From positions 124,001 through 188,000 of the forward strand of contig NZ_FLQR01000001.1 of the NCBI RefSeq assembly GCF_900078385.1: 64,000 nucleotides of DNA, in the 5' to 3' direction. The notes beneath the pieces were generated by a model. That model searched no databases. It was not told the DNA's origin and worked only from the letters and a program-made list of their open reading frames with translations. Position numbers and translations under genes: made by a program. Shown piece by piece: positions 15,850 to 23,890 of this stretch. Every line of letters starts with the position of its first letter. The stretch's first letter is position 1. Origin of the DNA: an uncultured Microbacterium sp. Its GTDB lineage: Bacteria > Actinomycetota > Actinomycetes > Actinomycetales > Microbacteriaceae.

Positions 15850-17619
15850 ATGGCTGCGGACGCGCCGACGACATCGCTGGCCGATGCGATGAAGAAGTTC
15901 AGCGAGGCACTGAAAGCCCTCACCGACGCCTGGCCGGGCGAGAAAGAAGACGAGGCGACGGAAACCCCGCCGCCGACCGACCAGGCCGCGACGACACTCG
16001 CGTGGGCGCGGAAAAAGTACGACAGCCTCGTCCGCTGGGTGCTGGCATGCTTCAGCGCGATCGGGCTGCTGATCTTCGGCTCCGTGCCGTTCGTCGATCT
16101 CACCGCCGTCGACATGAGATGGGTCATCCTCGGCCTCGTTCTGGCGGGTCTCGGTCTGGGCGTCGTCGTCTGGGCGACGACGAGGGCGCTGGAACCCGAA
16201 GACGCGAGCCTCGGTGAGATCAAGCAGACGCTGACCAGCACGGTGACGGGCAGTGCGCGGCGTCAACGGTGGCGGCGCACCTTCTATCCGCCGCACAAGC
16301 AGGCGCAACGCCTCGCTCAGGTGCTGTCCGGAGACGAGGCCGCGCACTTCGGTCCCGGAATCGGCGGGGGCGACCCGGTCGCGAACACGTCGCGCCTTCT
16401 CGACGAGATCGCGGCCGCCGAGACCGCTCTTCTCGCCCTGGAGACGGGATGGCGGCTGGCTCCCAACCCGCCCGATCTGGCAGGAACCTCGACCAATGAG
16501 GTGGAGGCGAAGCTCAAGGCCGCGCTCCGCACGGTGATCGCGGCGCTCGCGCCCGAGCACGAGGCCGACGCTGAACGGATCTGGCGCCTGAGTGACGGCC
16601 CCTCCCGAACGACGGTCATCAAGGGTCTGCGAGGCCGCGAGCGCAACTTTGCGGTCGCCGCCTGGCACGCGACGGTGGTCGCGTTCGTCACGTCGCTTTT
16701 CGCGCCGGACCCAGTCGAGCTGAAGGCCGCCGACGCGTCGCTGAAGGAGGCGATCGAGCATCTCGGCGAGGCGAAGGATGCACTGTCGGCCGGCGCCACG
16801 CCGGCTCCGGACGACGTCACCAAGGCGGCAGCTGCGCTGGAGGCGGCGACCGCGGCGTTCGAGGAGGGAGCCCTCCCCGCCCGGGCGGCCGCCCGCCGCG
16901 TCAGCGACCAGCGGGCTATCCTGAACAACCGGCTCATGCACCGCGACCTCCTCATCGCGGAGTCCGGGGTGTCGCAGCTGCGCGGGACATTCCGGCTCGT
17001 CCGGCGGTGGCTGTTCGTCGGCGCGGTCCTCACGGTCACCGGCGGGATGATCTACGCGTGGGCGGTCGCGAACCCGGCGCCGTCCGGCTTGGGCATGCCG
17101 ATCACGATCACGATGCCCGACTCGGCCAAGACCGCCGAAGAGCTCGCCTACTGCGGATCGAAAGCGGGCTGGGCCAGCACGTTCGCGGGGACCCTGGTCT
17201 CGGTCAACGACGCCGGCGACCCGGACGGCGGGTTCACCGCGTTCGCGGCCAGTGGGCCCTGTGCGGGCAAGATCATCACCGTCCCGAAGGGCGAGAAGCT
17301 GACCAGCTTCATCTTCGGGAAGCCGCCGGTCGGAGCGAGTGAGCCTCCCGCCGACCCCGCGCCGCAATCTCCGCAGGCACAGGTACTCGTGACGATCGAG
17401 CCCGAAGCCGAGGCGTGGGATGTGGTGGCGGAGGTGTGCGACACGGATGCTCCGCGGAGCCAGCCCATCACGCTCCCCGGATACGTGTCCGTGGGCGAGG
17501 GGCCGCTCACGGGGAAGGCGCCGTTCGATGCTGCGGTGATCTGCCAGGCGGGCGCAGGTGCCGGCACGCTCGTCTCGATCAGTCTCGCGGAGGATGAGGG
17601 CGCGTTCACCGCGCCATGA
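15850..17619 (+). CDS. Hypothetical membrane protein with exported Cys-containing domain
   Basis: A 589-residue protein of unknown family. Two membrane helices occur near residues 63-80 and 90-109, followed by a roughly 270-residue Ala/Glu-rich helical cytoplasmic region. A third helix is near 386-406, and a C-terminal domain of about 180 residues probably lies outside the membrane, because it contains widely spaced cysteines (CGSKAG, GPCAG, EVCDT, VICQAG) that could form disulfides. A Pro-rich linker divides this last part. GGGGAG precedes the ATG and a good promoter lies upstream. It stands alone between two terminators or convergent genes. I recognise no homologue. Confidence 0.75.
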   Translation: MAADAPTTSLADAMKKFSEALKALTDAWPGEKEDEATETPPPTDQAATTLAWARKKYDSLVRWVLACFSAIGLLIFGSVPFVDLTAVDMRWVILGLVLAGLGLGVVVWATTRALEPEDASLGEIKQTLTSTVTGSARRQRWRRTFYPPHKQAQRLAQVLSGDEAAHFGPGIGGGDPVANTSRLLDEIAAAETALLALETGWRLAPNPPDLAGTSTNEVEAKLKAALRTVIAALAPEHEADAERIWRLSDGPSRTTVIKGLRGRERNFAVAAWHATVVAFVTSLFAPDPVELKAADASLKEAIEHLGEAKDALSAGATPAPDDVTKAAAALEAATAAFEEGALPARAAARRVSDQRAILNNRLMHRDLLIAESGVSQLRGTFRLVRRWLFVGAVLTVTGGMIYAWAVANPAPSGLGMPITITMPDSAKTAEELAYCGSKAGWASTFAGTLVSVNDAGDPDGGFTAFAASGPCAGKIITVPKGEKLTSFIFGKPPVGASEPPADPAPQSPQAQVLVTIEPEAEAWDVVAEVCDTDAPRSQPITLPGYVSVGEGPLTGKAPFDAAVICQAGAGAGTLVSISLAEDEGAFTAP

Positions 17620-17643
17620 TCACGCGCCGGATGGGGGCTGGCG

Positions 17644-18618
17644 TCAACGGGTCGCGGCCGCGCGTGTCCGAACAGCGAGTTGCGCGAACGCCTCGGTGAG
17701 CTCCGCCGGCCCGACGACCTCGATCTCCGCATCGAACCGGCACAGCGATGCCGCGAGCGCGACCCACGACCAGGATCCGGCCGTGAGCCGACAGCGGTCG
17801 GCGTCGATCGCGTCGACGGTGCCGTCGCCGATGAACGGGCGGACGGCATCCGCCGACAGGTGCAGGATCACGGTCCCCGTGCACGGCCAGCCGTCGCCCT
17901 CCGCTGAACCCTTGAACCGCGCCGCGACGTACGCGCGGGCATCGCCGCCCGGTACCCCGCGCGGCGGGAAGCGCGGACCGGTCGGCGTGCGCGGGGAGAT
18001 ACGGTCCGCGCGGAAGATCCGCCAGTCGTCGACATCGAGATCCCACGCGACGAGGTACCACCGGCCGTCGGACGCGATGAGATGGTGCGGTTCGACCCGA
18101 CGCGGCGGCCGCGCTCCATCGGCATCCGCCCGCACGCTCGCGTAGTCGAACCGCAGCACCTCGCGCGCGCGGACCGCCGCGGACAGGGCGATGAGGACGT
18201 CGGGGGAGACCGGGTCGACCGGCCCGCCACCGGGGCGAGCGAGAGTAGAGAACTCGACCGCGTTCATCCGGTGCCGGAGCCGCGACGGCATCACCTGCCG
18301 GATCGTCGTCAGCGCACGCAGCGCGGCTTCCTCGATGCCCGCGCCGGTCGCGGTCGCCGCCTGCAGCGCGACGGTCATGGCCACGACCTGGTCGTCGTCG
18401 AAGAGCAGGGGCGGCAGTTCGCTGCCGGCATCCATTCGGTACCCGCCATCCGGTCCCATCGTCGCCTCGATCCGGTAGCCCATCTCGCGGAGCCGGTCGA
18501 TGTCGCGGCGCACCGTGCGGTGGCTGATCTCCAGCCTGTCGGCGAGGACGGCGCCGGGCCAGTCGCGACGTCTCTGCAGCAGAGACAGGAGCTGCAGCAG
18601 TCGGGAGGTCGTCGGCAT
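17644..18618 (-). CDS. WYL-domain helix-turn-helix transcriptional regulator
   Basis: A 324-residue YafY-type regulator. The N-terminal HTH_11 (LADRLEISHRTVRRDIDRLREMGY) is at 25-48, and the WYL ligand-binding domain lies near 145-220 with PHHLIASDGRWYLVAWD. It is divergent from a VOC-family gene, and a perfect inverted repeat lies between them, overlapping its own -35 region. The ATG at 18618 follows TACTTT by 6 nt, so the transcript is probably leaderless. It likely represses itself and the VOC gene in response to a small ligand (inference). Confidence 0.88.
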   Translation of the reverse strand: MPTTSRLLQLLSLLQRRRDWPGAVLADRLEISHRTVRRDIDRLREMGYRIEATMGPDGGYRMDAGSELPPLLFDDDQVVAMTVALQAATATGAGIEEAALRALTTIRQVMPSRLRHRMNAVEFSTLARPGGGPVDPVSPDVLIALSAAVRAREVLRFDYASVRADADGARPPRRVEPHHLIASDGRWYLVAWDLDVDDWRIFRADRISPRTPTGPRFPPRGVPGGDARAYVAARFKGSAEGDGWPCTGTVILHLSADAVRPFIGDGTVDAIDADRCRLTAGSWSWVALAASLCRFDAEIEVVGPAELTEAFAQLAVRTRAAATR

Positions 18619-18636
18619 GTCTCGAAAGTAGCCAGA

Positions 18637-18661
18637 GTGTAGGACAAAAACCGTCCTACAC
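18637..18661. promoter_or_regulatory. Operator between WYL regulator and VOC gene
   Basis: A perfect 9-bp inverted repeat, GTGTAGGAC (18637-18645) and GTCCTACAC (18653-18661), with a 7-nt AAAAACC spacer. It covers the -35 position expected for the leaderless WYL gene, so it is the likely binding site of that regulator. Confidence 0.7.
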
Positions 18662-18716
18662 GGTTGCCAGAGTGGATGTCGTCGGGACGCGCCCGGCCAC
18701 CTTCTGAGGAGCAGAC

Positions 18717-19181
18717 ATGACCATCACGACCACCACCCACCTCAACTTCCGCGGCGAGGCCCGCGCCGCCCTGGAGTTCTACCGGTCGGTCTTCGGCGGC
18801 GACCTCACGATCGCGACGTACGGCGAGGTCGGCATGCCCGCAGATGTGCCAGGCGCCGAGAACGTGGTCTTCGGGCAGGTCCACGCCGCAGATGGGTTCC
18901 GCGTCATGGCGTACGACATCCCCGGGCCGGCCGACGCGCCGGCGATCGCGGGCCAGACGCGCCGCGAGAACGGCATGACGATGACCGACCAGCCGTTCTT
19001 CGTCTCGGTGCGCGGCGACGCGCTCGACGAGGTGCGGCGGTACTGGGATGCGCTGTCGATGGGCGCGTCGATCGTCGAGCCGCTCGCGGCATCGGCGTGG
19101 AGCCCGGGCTTCGGCATGCTCACCGACCGGTTCGGCGTGACCTGGATCCTCGATGTCGCCGCGGTGCAAACGGGGGAGTGA
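18717..19181 (+). CDS. VOC-family (PhnB/glyoxalase-like) protein
   Basis: A 154-residue vicinal-oxygen-chelate fold protein of the PhnB/3-demethylubiquinone-methyltransferase-like group (LNFRGEARAALEFYRSVFGGDL, late FGMLTDRFGVTWILDV). Members bind a metal or small molecule; some act in resistance. The reaction is unknown. A TGAGGAG ribosome-binding site precedes the ATG. It is divergent from the WYL regulator and probably controlled by it. Confidence 0.85.
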   Translation: MTITTTTHLNFRGEARAALEFYRSVFGGDLTIATYGEVGMPADVPGAENVVFGQVHAADGFRVMAYDIPGPADAPAIAGQTRRENGMTMTDQPFFVSVRGDALDEVRRYWDALSMGASIVEPLAASAWSPGFGMLTDRFGVTWILDVAAVQTGE

Positions 19182-19296
19182 GACGGTGGGCGCCGCGGCG
19201 TGGGACTCACTCGCGCCGCGGGGCCTGGCTCGTGTCGGGCGGGCGGAGTATCGTCCCCAGCGATCGATTCCTCCTCGACGGCAGGGATGAGGCGCA

Positions 19297-19737
19297 ATGA
19301 CGGATGGCGACGGCCGCTCGGTCGATGAGTACCTCGCGACGCTCGATGAGCAGACGCGTGCGGACAGCGAGACGCTGATCGCGATGATGCGGCGCATCAG
19401 CGGCCTGGAACCCACACTCTGGAACGTGGGCACCATCGGGTTCGGCACCTACCACTACAAGTACGCCACCGGCCGCGAAGGCGACGGCCACACGATCGGC
19501 TTCTACCCGCGCAAGGGCAAGCTCACCGTCTACCTGATGGACGGCACCGCGCGCCACGAAGGGATGCTGGCGCAGCTGGGCAGCCACTCCACGACGGGGT
19601 ACTGCGTGTACATCAAACGGCTCAGCGACGTCGACCTGTCCGTGCTCGAGCAGATCGTCGCGGACTCGTACGCGTTCATCGAGGCCAAGGCGGCGGACGG
19701 CCCGATCCGCGAGATCTTGTGGAAGGAATCGGCGTGA
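19297..19737 (+). CDS. DUF1801 family protein
   Basis: A 146-residue protein of the YdhG/DUF1801 group: an N-terminal helical part with SVDEYLATLDEQTRADSETLIAMMRRISG, then a beta region with FGTYHYKYATGREGDGHTIGFYPRKGKLTVYLMDG. The family has no settled function. Its last bases overlap the start of the Arr gene in GTGA, so the two are co-translated, which may link it to stress or drug response. Confidence 0.8.
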   Translation: MTDGDGRSVDEYLATLDEQTRADSETLIAMMRRISGLEPTLWNVGTIGFGTYHYKYATGREGDGHTIGFYPRKGKLTVYLMDGTARHEGMLAQLGSHSTTGYCVYIKRLSDVDLSVLEQIVADSYAFIEAKAADGPIREILWKESA

Positions 19738-20144
19738 GGCGGCCGTCGGATGAGGGCCCGTTCTTCCACGGCACGAAAGCCGACCTGCGGGCCGGCGACC
19801 TTCTGACAGCCGGCTTCCCGTCGAACTACCGGCCCGAGATCGTGATGAACCACATCTACTTCACCGCGACCCGTGACGGCGCGGGGCTGGCGGCCGAGCT
19901 CGCGCCCGGCGACGCCGCCCCGCGGGTCTACGCCGTCGAGCCGACCGGCGACTTCGAGGACGATCCCAACGTCACCGACAAGAAGTTCCCCGGCAACCCC
20001 ACCCGCTCGTACCGCAGCGGCGCCCCGCTCCGCGTGCTCGGCGAAGTCACCGACTGGACGCGACTGGCGCCGGAGGCGCTGCAGGAGTGGCGTGACCGCG
20101 TGGCGGCGCTGCGCGCGGACGAGCGCGGCGAGATCCTCAACTGA
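19734..20144 (+). CDS. arr: NAD+-rifampin ADP-ribosyltransferase
   Basis: A 136-residue Arr enzyme. It transfers ADP-ribose from NAD+ to rifamycins and inactivates them. Diagnostic motifs are FFHGTKADLRAGD, the YFTAT segment, VYAVEPTGDFEDDPNVTDKKF and PGNPTRSYRS. GTG 19734 is chosen over GTG 19719 because GGAAGG lies 7 nt upstream and the codon overlaps the preceding stop. Arr homologues are common on environmental actinobacterial chromosomes. There is no sign of an integron or transposon here, so it looks intrinsic. Confidence 0.93.
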   Translation: MRRPSDEGPFFHGTKADLRAGDLLTAGFPSNYRPEIVMNHIYFTATRDGAGLAAELAPGDAAPRVYAVEPTGDFEDDPNVTDKKFPGNPTRSYRSGAPLRVLGEVTDWTRLAPEALQEWRDRVAALRADERGEILN

Positions 20145-20146
20145 CC

Positions 20147-20716
20147 ATGACCACCATCATCTTCCTCCACGGCGCCGGCGCAGGTGCGTACGACGAGGAC
20201 GCCCGGATGGTCGCCGGGCTCGCGCGGCACCTGGGCGACGACGACACGATCGACTATCCCCGGCTGCCGGAAGAGGACGGCGGCGACGACCAGGCGTGGC
20301 ATCGCGTCATCGGCCATGCCCTCGAGCGGGCGCACGCGCCCGTGTACCTCGTCGCCCACTCGGCCGGCGGATACGTTGCCGTGAAGCACCTCGCCACCCA
20401 TCCGGTGGCGGTGGACGTGGCGGGGCTGTTCCTCATCGCGGCGCCGTTCCCCGGCGGCGACCCGGATTGGACGTTCCCGGGCTTCGAGCTCCCCGAGGGC
20501 TTCGGTCGTGCGCTCCCGGCCGGGATGCCCGTCTATCTCTACGCCGCCGAGGACGACGAGGTCGTCCCGTTCGCCCACCGCGACCTATACGCTGCGGCGA
20601 TCCCCGGGGCGGTGGTGCGCACCGTGACCGGCGGGCACCAGCTCGGCGATGATCTCGCGGCCGTCGCCGCCGACATCCGGGCACTGGCGGAGTCCCGGTC
20701 ACGGCTCGCCCGCTGA
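20147..20716 (+). CDS. Alpha/beta hydrolase
   Basis: A 189-residue small serine hydrolase of the RBBP9/YdeN type. It has an oxyanion loop in FLHGAGAG at 6-13, nucleophile elbow AHSAGG near 70-75 (Ser), a late acid in AAEDDEVVP and a His in GGHQLGDD. It starts 2 nt after the Arr stop and ends the DUF1801-arr operon, followed by a hairpin. The substrate is unknown. Confidence 0.85.
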   Translation: MTTIIFLHGAGAGAYDEDARMVAGLARHLGDDDTIDYPRLPEEDGGDDQAWHRVIGHALERAHAPVYLVAHSAGGYVAVKHLATHPVAVDVAGLFLIAAPFPGGDPDWTFPGFELPEGFGRALPAGMPVYLYAAEDDEVVPFAHRDLYAAAIPGAVVRTVTGGHQLGDDLAAVAADIRALAESRSRLAR

Positions 20717-20719
20717 GAG

Positions 20720-20757
20720 ACGTGGCAGAAGCGGAGTGAACCCCACCTCTGCCACGT
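20720..20757. terminator. Hairpin between convergent genes
   Basis: ACGTGGCAGA (20720-20729) pairs perfectly with TCTGCCACGT (20748-20757). A second, bulged hairpin (GAGCGCTCCG...CGGAGGCGCTC) follows at once. They separate the arr operon from the convergent 41-aa gene. Confidence 0.65.
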
Positions 20758-20786
20758 GAGCGCTCCGACTCCGTCGGCGGAGGCGC

Positions 20787-20912
20787 TCAGCGCTTGCGCG
20801 GCTTGATGAACGGGCCGTCGGCCTCGGTCGTCCGCTTCTGCGCGCGCTTCTCCTTCAGCGTCATCTGCGGCGCCTTCTTCGCGCTCTTCTTCGCTCCGGT
20901 GTCTTTTGCCAT
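20787..20912 (-). CDS. Small basic protein, 41 aa
   Basis: A 41-residue Lys/Arg-rich protein (MAKDTGAKKSAKKAPQMTLK, then EKRAQKRTTEADGPFIKPRKR). The opening and TLKEKRA segment resemble a small uncharacterised protein I have seen in other actinobacteria. It may bind nucleic acid (inference). AAGGGAA precedes the ATG at a somewhat long distance. Confidence 0.6.
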   Translation of the reverse strand: MAKDTGAKKSAKKAPQMTLKEKRAQKRTTEADGPFIKPRKR

Positions 20913-20988
20913 GGTGATACTCGCTTCCCTTCGTCAGCTGGCGGGTATCCGAGTGACCATAGCCCACCGGCACCCGAAAGCAAGTCGG

Positions 20989-21282
20989 CTACATGCTGGA
21001 CTCGAGCCACCACTCCACGTCGTCGAGCATCAGGCGGTGCGCCGCCGCGGCCTCCGTCTGGTTTTCCGGTGGCGGCGTATCGCGTTCTTCGATGTGCTCG
21101 ATCGTGACCGACGACGACGGCGTGATGAGGACGTCGACCCGACGATCCGCGTCGCGACGCAGTGCGACGAAGTCGCCGCCCGCGTGCACCGCATCCACGA
21201 TCCGCTCCTTGACCTCCGCCTCATCGCCCTCGGCCAACGGGAAGAACTCGTTGTCGATGACGACGTAGTGCGAAGTGGGCAT
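20989..21282 (-). CDS. Hypothetical protein, 97 aa
   Basis: A 97-residue soluble acidic protein starting MPTSHYVVIDNEFFPLAEGD and ending DDVEWWLESSM, with an alternating beta/alpha pattern in the middle (VHAGGDFVALRRDADRRVDVLITP). I do not recognise the family. The chosen ATG starts the conserved-looking sequence; a longer upstream extension would be Arg/Pro-rich and unlikely. Confidence 0.6.
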   Translation of the reverse strand: MPTSHYVVIDNEFFPLAEGDEAEVKERIVDAVHAGGDFVALRRDADRRVDVLITPSSSVTIEHIEERDTPPPENQTEAAAAHRLMLDDVEWWLESSM

Positions 21283-21394
21283 GGTCTGGTTCCAAACCTG
21301 GTCTGCGTTGCTCAGACAGTACGGGGCGGACGCCGTTCCCGGCGACCTGTTGACCAAGCCGCGGCGAGAGGCCACAATGCCGGTCACGACATGA

Positions 21395-21586
21395 TCACGA
21401 GAGCCCCTCGCCCTCGAACTCCTCGTCCGCGTCGCCGGACACTTCGTTCTCGCCGTCAGGCGCGGCGACACCCGTGTCCTCGCCCTCCGCCTGGGACGGG
21501 TGACCGGAGGTGCCCTCGGGGGGACCGGTAGGACGGTCCGGGTCTTCGCCTTCGGCCTGGCTGGGCTTGGGATCATTGAGGCTCAT
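21395..21586 (-). CDS. Acidic low-complexity protein, 63 aa
   Basis: A 63-residue protein, very acidic and Pro/Gly-rich, with the octapeptide PSQAEGED repeated at 8-15 and 30-37. It is probably disordered. GAGAGGAAG precedes the ATG at good spacing. Function unknown. Confidence 0.55.
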   Translation of the reverse strand: MSLNDPKPSQAEGEDPDRPTGPPEGTSGHPSQAEGEDTGVAAPDGENEVSGDADEEFEGEGLS

Positions 21587-21699
21587 CGCCGCTTCCTCTC
21601 GTCGAACGCTGCGGCAGGATCCACCCCGCCATCGCACGCGACGTTAGCCGTGCGCGGATGCCGCGGCCACGGTCTTGACAAGGGGAGGTCCGAGGCTGG

Positions 21700-22383
21700 T
21701 CAGCCCGCGGCGGCCACCGCATCCTGCAGTCGCTGCGCGTTCGTCGCGCCGTCGGTGATCTCGAACACCGCGCCGTCGACGAGCAGGATCGGCACGCCGT
21801 CGACGACGCGTTCGGTCCCGTCGATGGTGCGGCCGAGCCAGTGCTCATTGGATGCCGTGACCCACGCGCCGAACCGCTGCGCGGCGACGGCATCGGCGAT
21901 GTCGGCGGTGACGCCCGCCTCCGCCGCGAAGGCGAGGATCTCCTCGTCGGTCGGGGCTCCCGCCTCGGTCAGCTGGTGCTCCTGCAGGAGTGCGTAGAGG
22001 GCAGGCAGGCGATCGCCCTGCCCGGCGTCGACCGTGGCGGCCAGCGCGTTGGCCGCGCGGGTCGACCAGTCGGTCTCGTCGCCGTGCTTGGCGCTCACGA
22101 AGTTGAGGGGATGGAGGGTGAGGGTGATCGCGTCATCCGCGACCCACTGCTCCAGCAGCGCGCCAGTCTCCGCCTCCAGAGCCTGGCAGTAGGGGCAGGA
22201 CAGGTCGGTCCAGAGCTGGACGTCAACGGGGCCGGCGCCAGCGGTGAGGCCGTAGCCGTCGGCGGTGGCGGGAGCAGCCGACGCGGCCGCTGTCGGCGCC
22301 GCGGTCGAGGCTGCCTGGCAGCCGGTGAGGAGGAGAAGCAGAGCGGCGGCGGCGACCAGCGCGCGCGGCGAACGGGAGGTCAT
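21700..22383 (-). CDS. DsbA-family thioredoxin-fold lipoprotein
   Basis: A 227-residue secreted lipoprotein. It has a signal peptide with lipobox LLTGC (Cys 22), an Ala/Thr linker, then a DsbA/thioredoxin_4 domain with the redox motif SCPYC and a cis-Pro loop in VDGVPILLV. It should work outside the membrane as a disulfide oxidant or isomerase. AGGACGGGAG precedes the ATG. A palindrome lies just upstream of its promoter region, at 22455-22469. Confidence 0.88.
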   Translation of the reverse strand: MTSRSPRALVAAAALLLLLTGCQAASTAAPTAAASAAPATADGYGLTAGAGPVDVQLWTDLSCPYCQALEAETGALLEQWVADDAITLTLHPLNFVSAKHGDETDWSTRAANALAATVDAGQGDRLPALYALLQEHQLTEAGAPTDEEILAFAAEAGVTADIADAVAAQRFGAWVTASNEHWLGRTIDGTERVVDGVPILLVDGAVFEITDGATNAQRLQDAVAAAG

Positions 22384-22454
22384 GCTCCCGTCCTACTGTC
22401 GTCGCTCGTTCCCGATGAAATGCTTCGTGGGGCGTCGACAGTGGGCTTCACCCG

Positions 22455-22469
22455 TATGGTCAGACCATA
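22455..22469. promoter_or_regulatory. GntR-type palindrome upstream of the DsbA lipoprotein
   Basis: TATGGTC-A-GACCATA is a perfect 15-bp palindrome. It contains TGGTNNNACCA, the core recognised by FadR-subfamily GntR regulators. It lies about 70 bp before the lipoprotein start and behind lsr2. No GntR gene is in the window. Confidence 0.45.
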
Positions 22470-22490
22470 TGGAGGGTGCCGCCAAACCGG

Positions 22491-22859
22491 TCAGTGCGCG
22501 GCGTCGTAGGCATCCAGCACGGCGGCCGGGACGCGGCCGCGTTCGGACAGGGTGTACCCGTTCTCGGCCGCCCACGCGCGGACGGGGGTGTAGTCCCGCT
22601 GCCCCGAGCGCTTCTGCCGGCGGGCGCCGCCGGACGATCCGCGCGGGGACGACGTCGACGCCCCGCCGCGCGCCGAGATGGACCGCGCGGCCGCGATGTA
22701 CGGCGCGAGCGTCGCGCGCAGCGCGTCGGCGTTGCCGTCGGTGAGGTCGATCTCGTACGCGGTGCCGTCGAGCGAGAACAGCACGGTCTCGCCGGAGCCG
22801 ACCTCGAGGACGGTTCCGTCGAGGTCATCGACGAGCTGGTGGACGATTCTGCGGGCCAT
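22491..22859 (-). CDS. lsr2: Lsr2 nucleoid-associated xenogeneic silencer
   Basis: A 122-residue Lsr2. Residues 1-58 are the dimerisation domain (MARRIVHQLVDDLDG, TVLFSLDGTAYEIDL). After a Ser/Gly/Arg linker comes the AT-hook-like DNA-binding domain, with the RGR motif in TLSERGRVPAAVLDAY. It bridges AT-rich foreign DNA and silences it, so it could act on the less GC-rich 7-12 kb element (inference). TAGGCT lies 6 nt before the ATG, so the transcript is probably leaderless. Confidence 0.95.
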   Translation of the reverse strand: MARRIVHQLVDDLDGTVLEVGSGETVLFSLDGTAYEIDLTDGNADALRATLAPYIAAARSISARGGASTSSPRGSSGGARRQKRSGQRDYTPVRAWAAENGYTLSERGRVPAAVLDAYDAAH

Positions 22860-22903
22860 GGACAGAGCCTAGTGAGCGGGGGCCTGCGAGCGACAGGAAT
22901 CGC

Positions 22904-23761
22904 TCAGGGGAGGAGGCCGGCGCGCCGCGCCTTGGCGACCGCGGCGTGGCGGGTCGAGGCATCCAGTTTCGACATCGCCGCCTGCAGATACGACTTGACG
23001 GTGCCCTCGCGCAGAGCGAGCGACGCACCGATCTCGGCGTTCGTCGCACCCAGCGCGCAACAAGCCAGAACGTCCAGCTCGCGCGGCGAGAGGCGCACGT
23101 CGAGCTTCTCGCCGCCGTCGCTGTCGTCGCGGGAGATGGATGCCAGGCGCGCCTCGACGGCGGCCAGCCGCTCCCGGATCGCCGCGTCGGACACGGATGC
23201 GGCGATGCTCCGGAGCTCTGCGAAGCTCTCCCTCAGATCTTCCTGCGCGGAGGCGGAGAGGGTCGGCAGGGGCTCGGTCGGCGTCACGTTCCGCAGCCGG
23301 CGCTCGACCTCGTCGCGGACGCGGAGCTCGGTCGCGATGCCGTCGGCCGCGCGGAACGCGGGGCGTGCGACGAGATCGCCCACCGGCGCCTGCGACCACG
23401 ACCCGCAGTACACGATGCCGCGCGAGCGACCGGCCACGACGATGGGGACGGCGAACAGCGTCGCGATGCCCTCGCCGAGGATGACCCGGTCGTAGTCGTG
23501 GGTGATCGAGCGGGCGGTGCGGTAGTCCAGGGCGAGCCGCGGCCGCTTCTCGATCATGGCGGCGCCGCCGAGGCCCCGTCCCTCGTGGACGATGAGGCCG
23601 TCGAGGTTGCGCGTGCGGGCCCCGGAGACGGCCAGGACCTCCACGGAGCCGGCTTTCTCGAGCCCGGCGAAGACGATGGGGAAGCGGGTCTGGCGTGCGA
23701 GATCGGTCACGGCGCGGCTGACGAGCTGCGTGTCACTCTCGATCTCGACCGATGATCCCAC
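22904..23761 (-). CDS. GAF-LuxR transcriptional regulator
   Basis: A 285-residue regulator with a GAF-like sensor (about 20-150, IVHEGRGLGGAAMIEKRPRLA, IATLFAVPIVVAGRSRGIVYCG), a helical linker and a C-terminal LuxR HTH (SPRELDVLACCALGATNAEI...GTVKSYLQAAMSKL). It is divergent from the DUF485-actP operon and probably controls it. The GTG at 23761 is preferred to an upstream ATG because a -10-like TAGGGT lies inside the longer frame (23814-23819), so the longer version would not be transcribed. GGAAGTGGG precedes the GTG. Confidence 0.8.
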   Translation of the reverse strand: MGSSVEIESDTQLVSRAVTDLARQTRFPIVFAGLEKAGSVEVLAVSGARTRNLDGLIVHEGRGLGGAAMIEKRPRLALDYRTARSITHDYDRVILGEGIATLFAVPIVVAGRSRGIVYCGSWSQAPVGDLVARPAFRAADGIATELRVRDEVERRLRNVTPTEPLPTLSASAQEDLRESFAELRSIAASVSDAAIRERLAAVEARLASISRDDSDGGEKLDVRLSPRELDVLACCALGATNAEIGASLALREGTVKSYLQAAMSKLDASTRHAAVAKARRAGLLP

Positions 23762-23779
23762 TCGGTACCCACTTCCGGG

Positions 23780-23819
23780 GGTGACGACGATGTCACCGCT
23801 TTTCGTAGCGTCGACCCTA
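23780..23819. promoter_or_regulatory. Operator and promoter region, GAF-LuxR / DUF485-actP
   Basis: A perfect inverted repeat GGTGAC-N6-GTCACC lies at 23780-23797, and the -10-like TAGGGT of the regulator is at 23814-23819 on the minus strand. The repeat sits in the regulator's leader, fitting autoregulation. Confidence 0.5.
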
Positions 23820-23890
23820 CCACGCAGGCTGTCGTCGCCGACGGGCGCGTGCGAGCACCGCTGCTCACACTCATGAGGCAAGGAGGCCAC

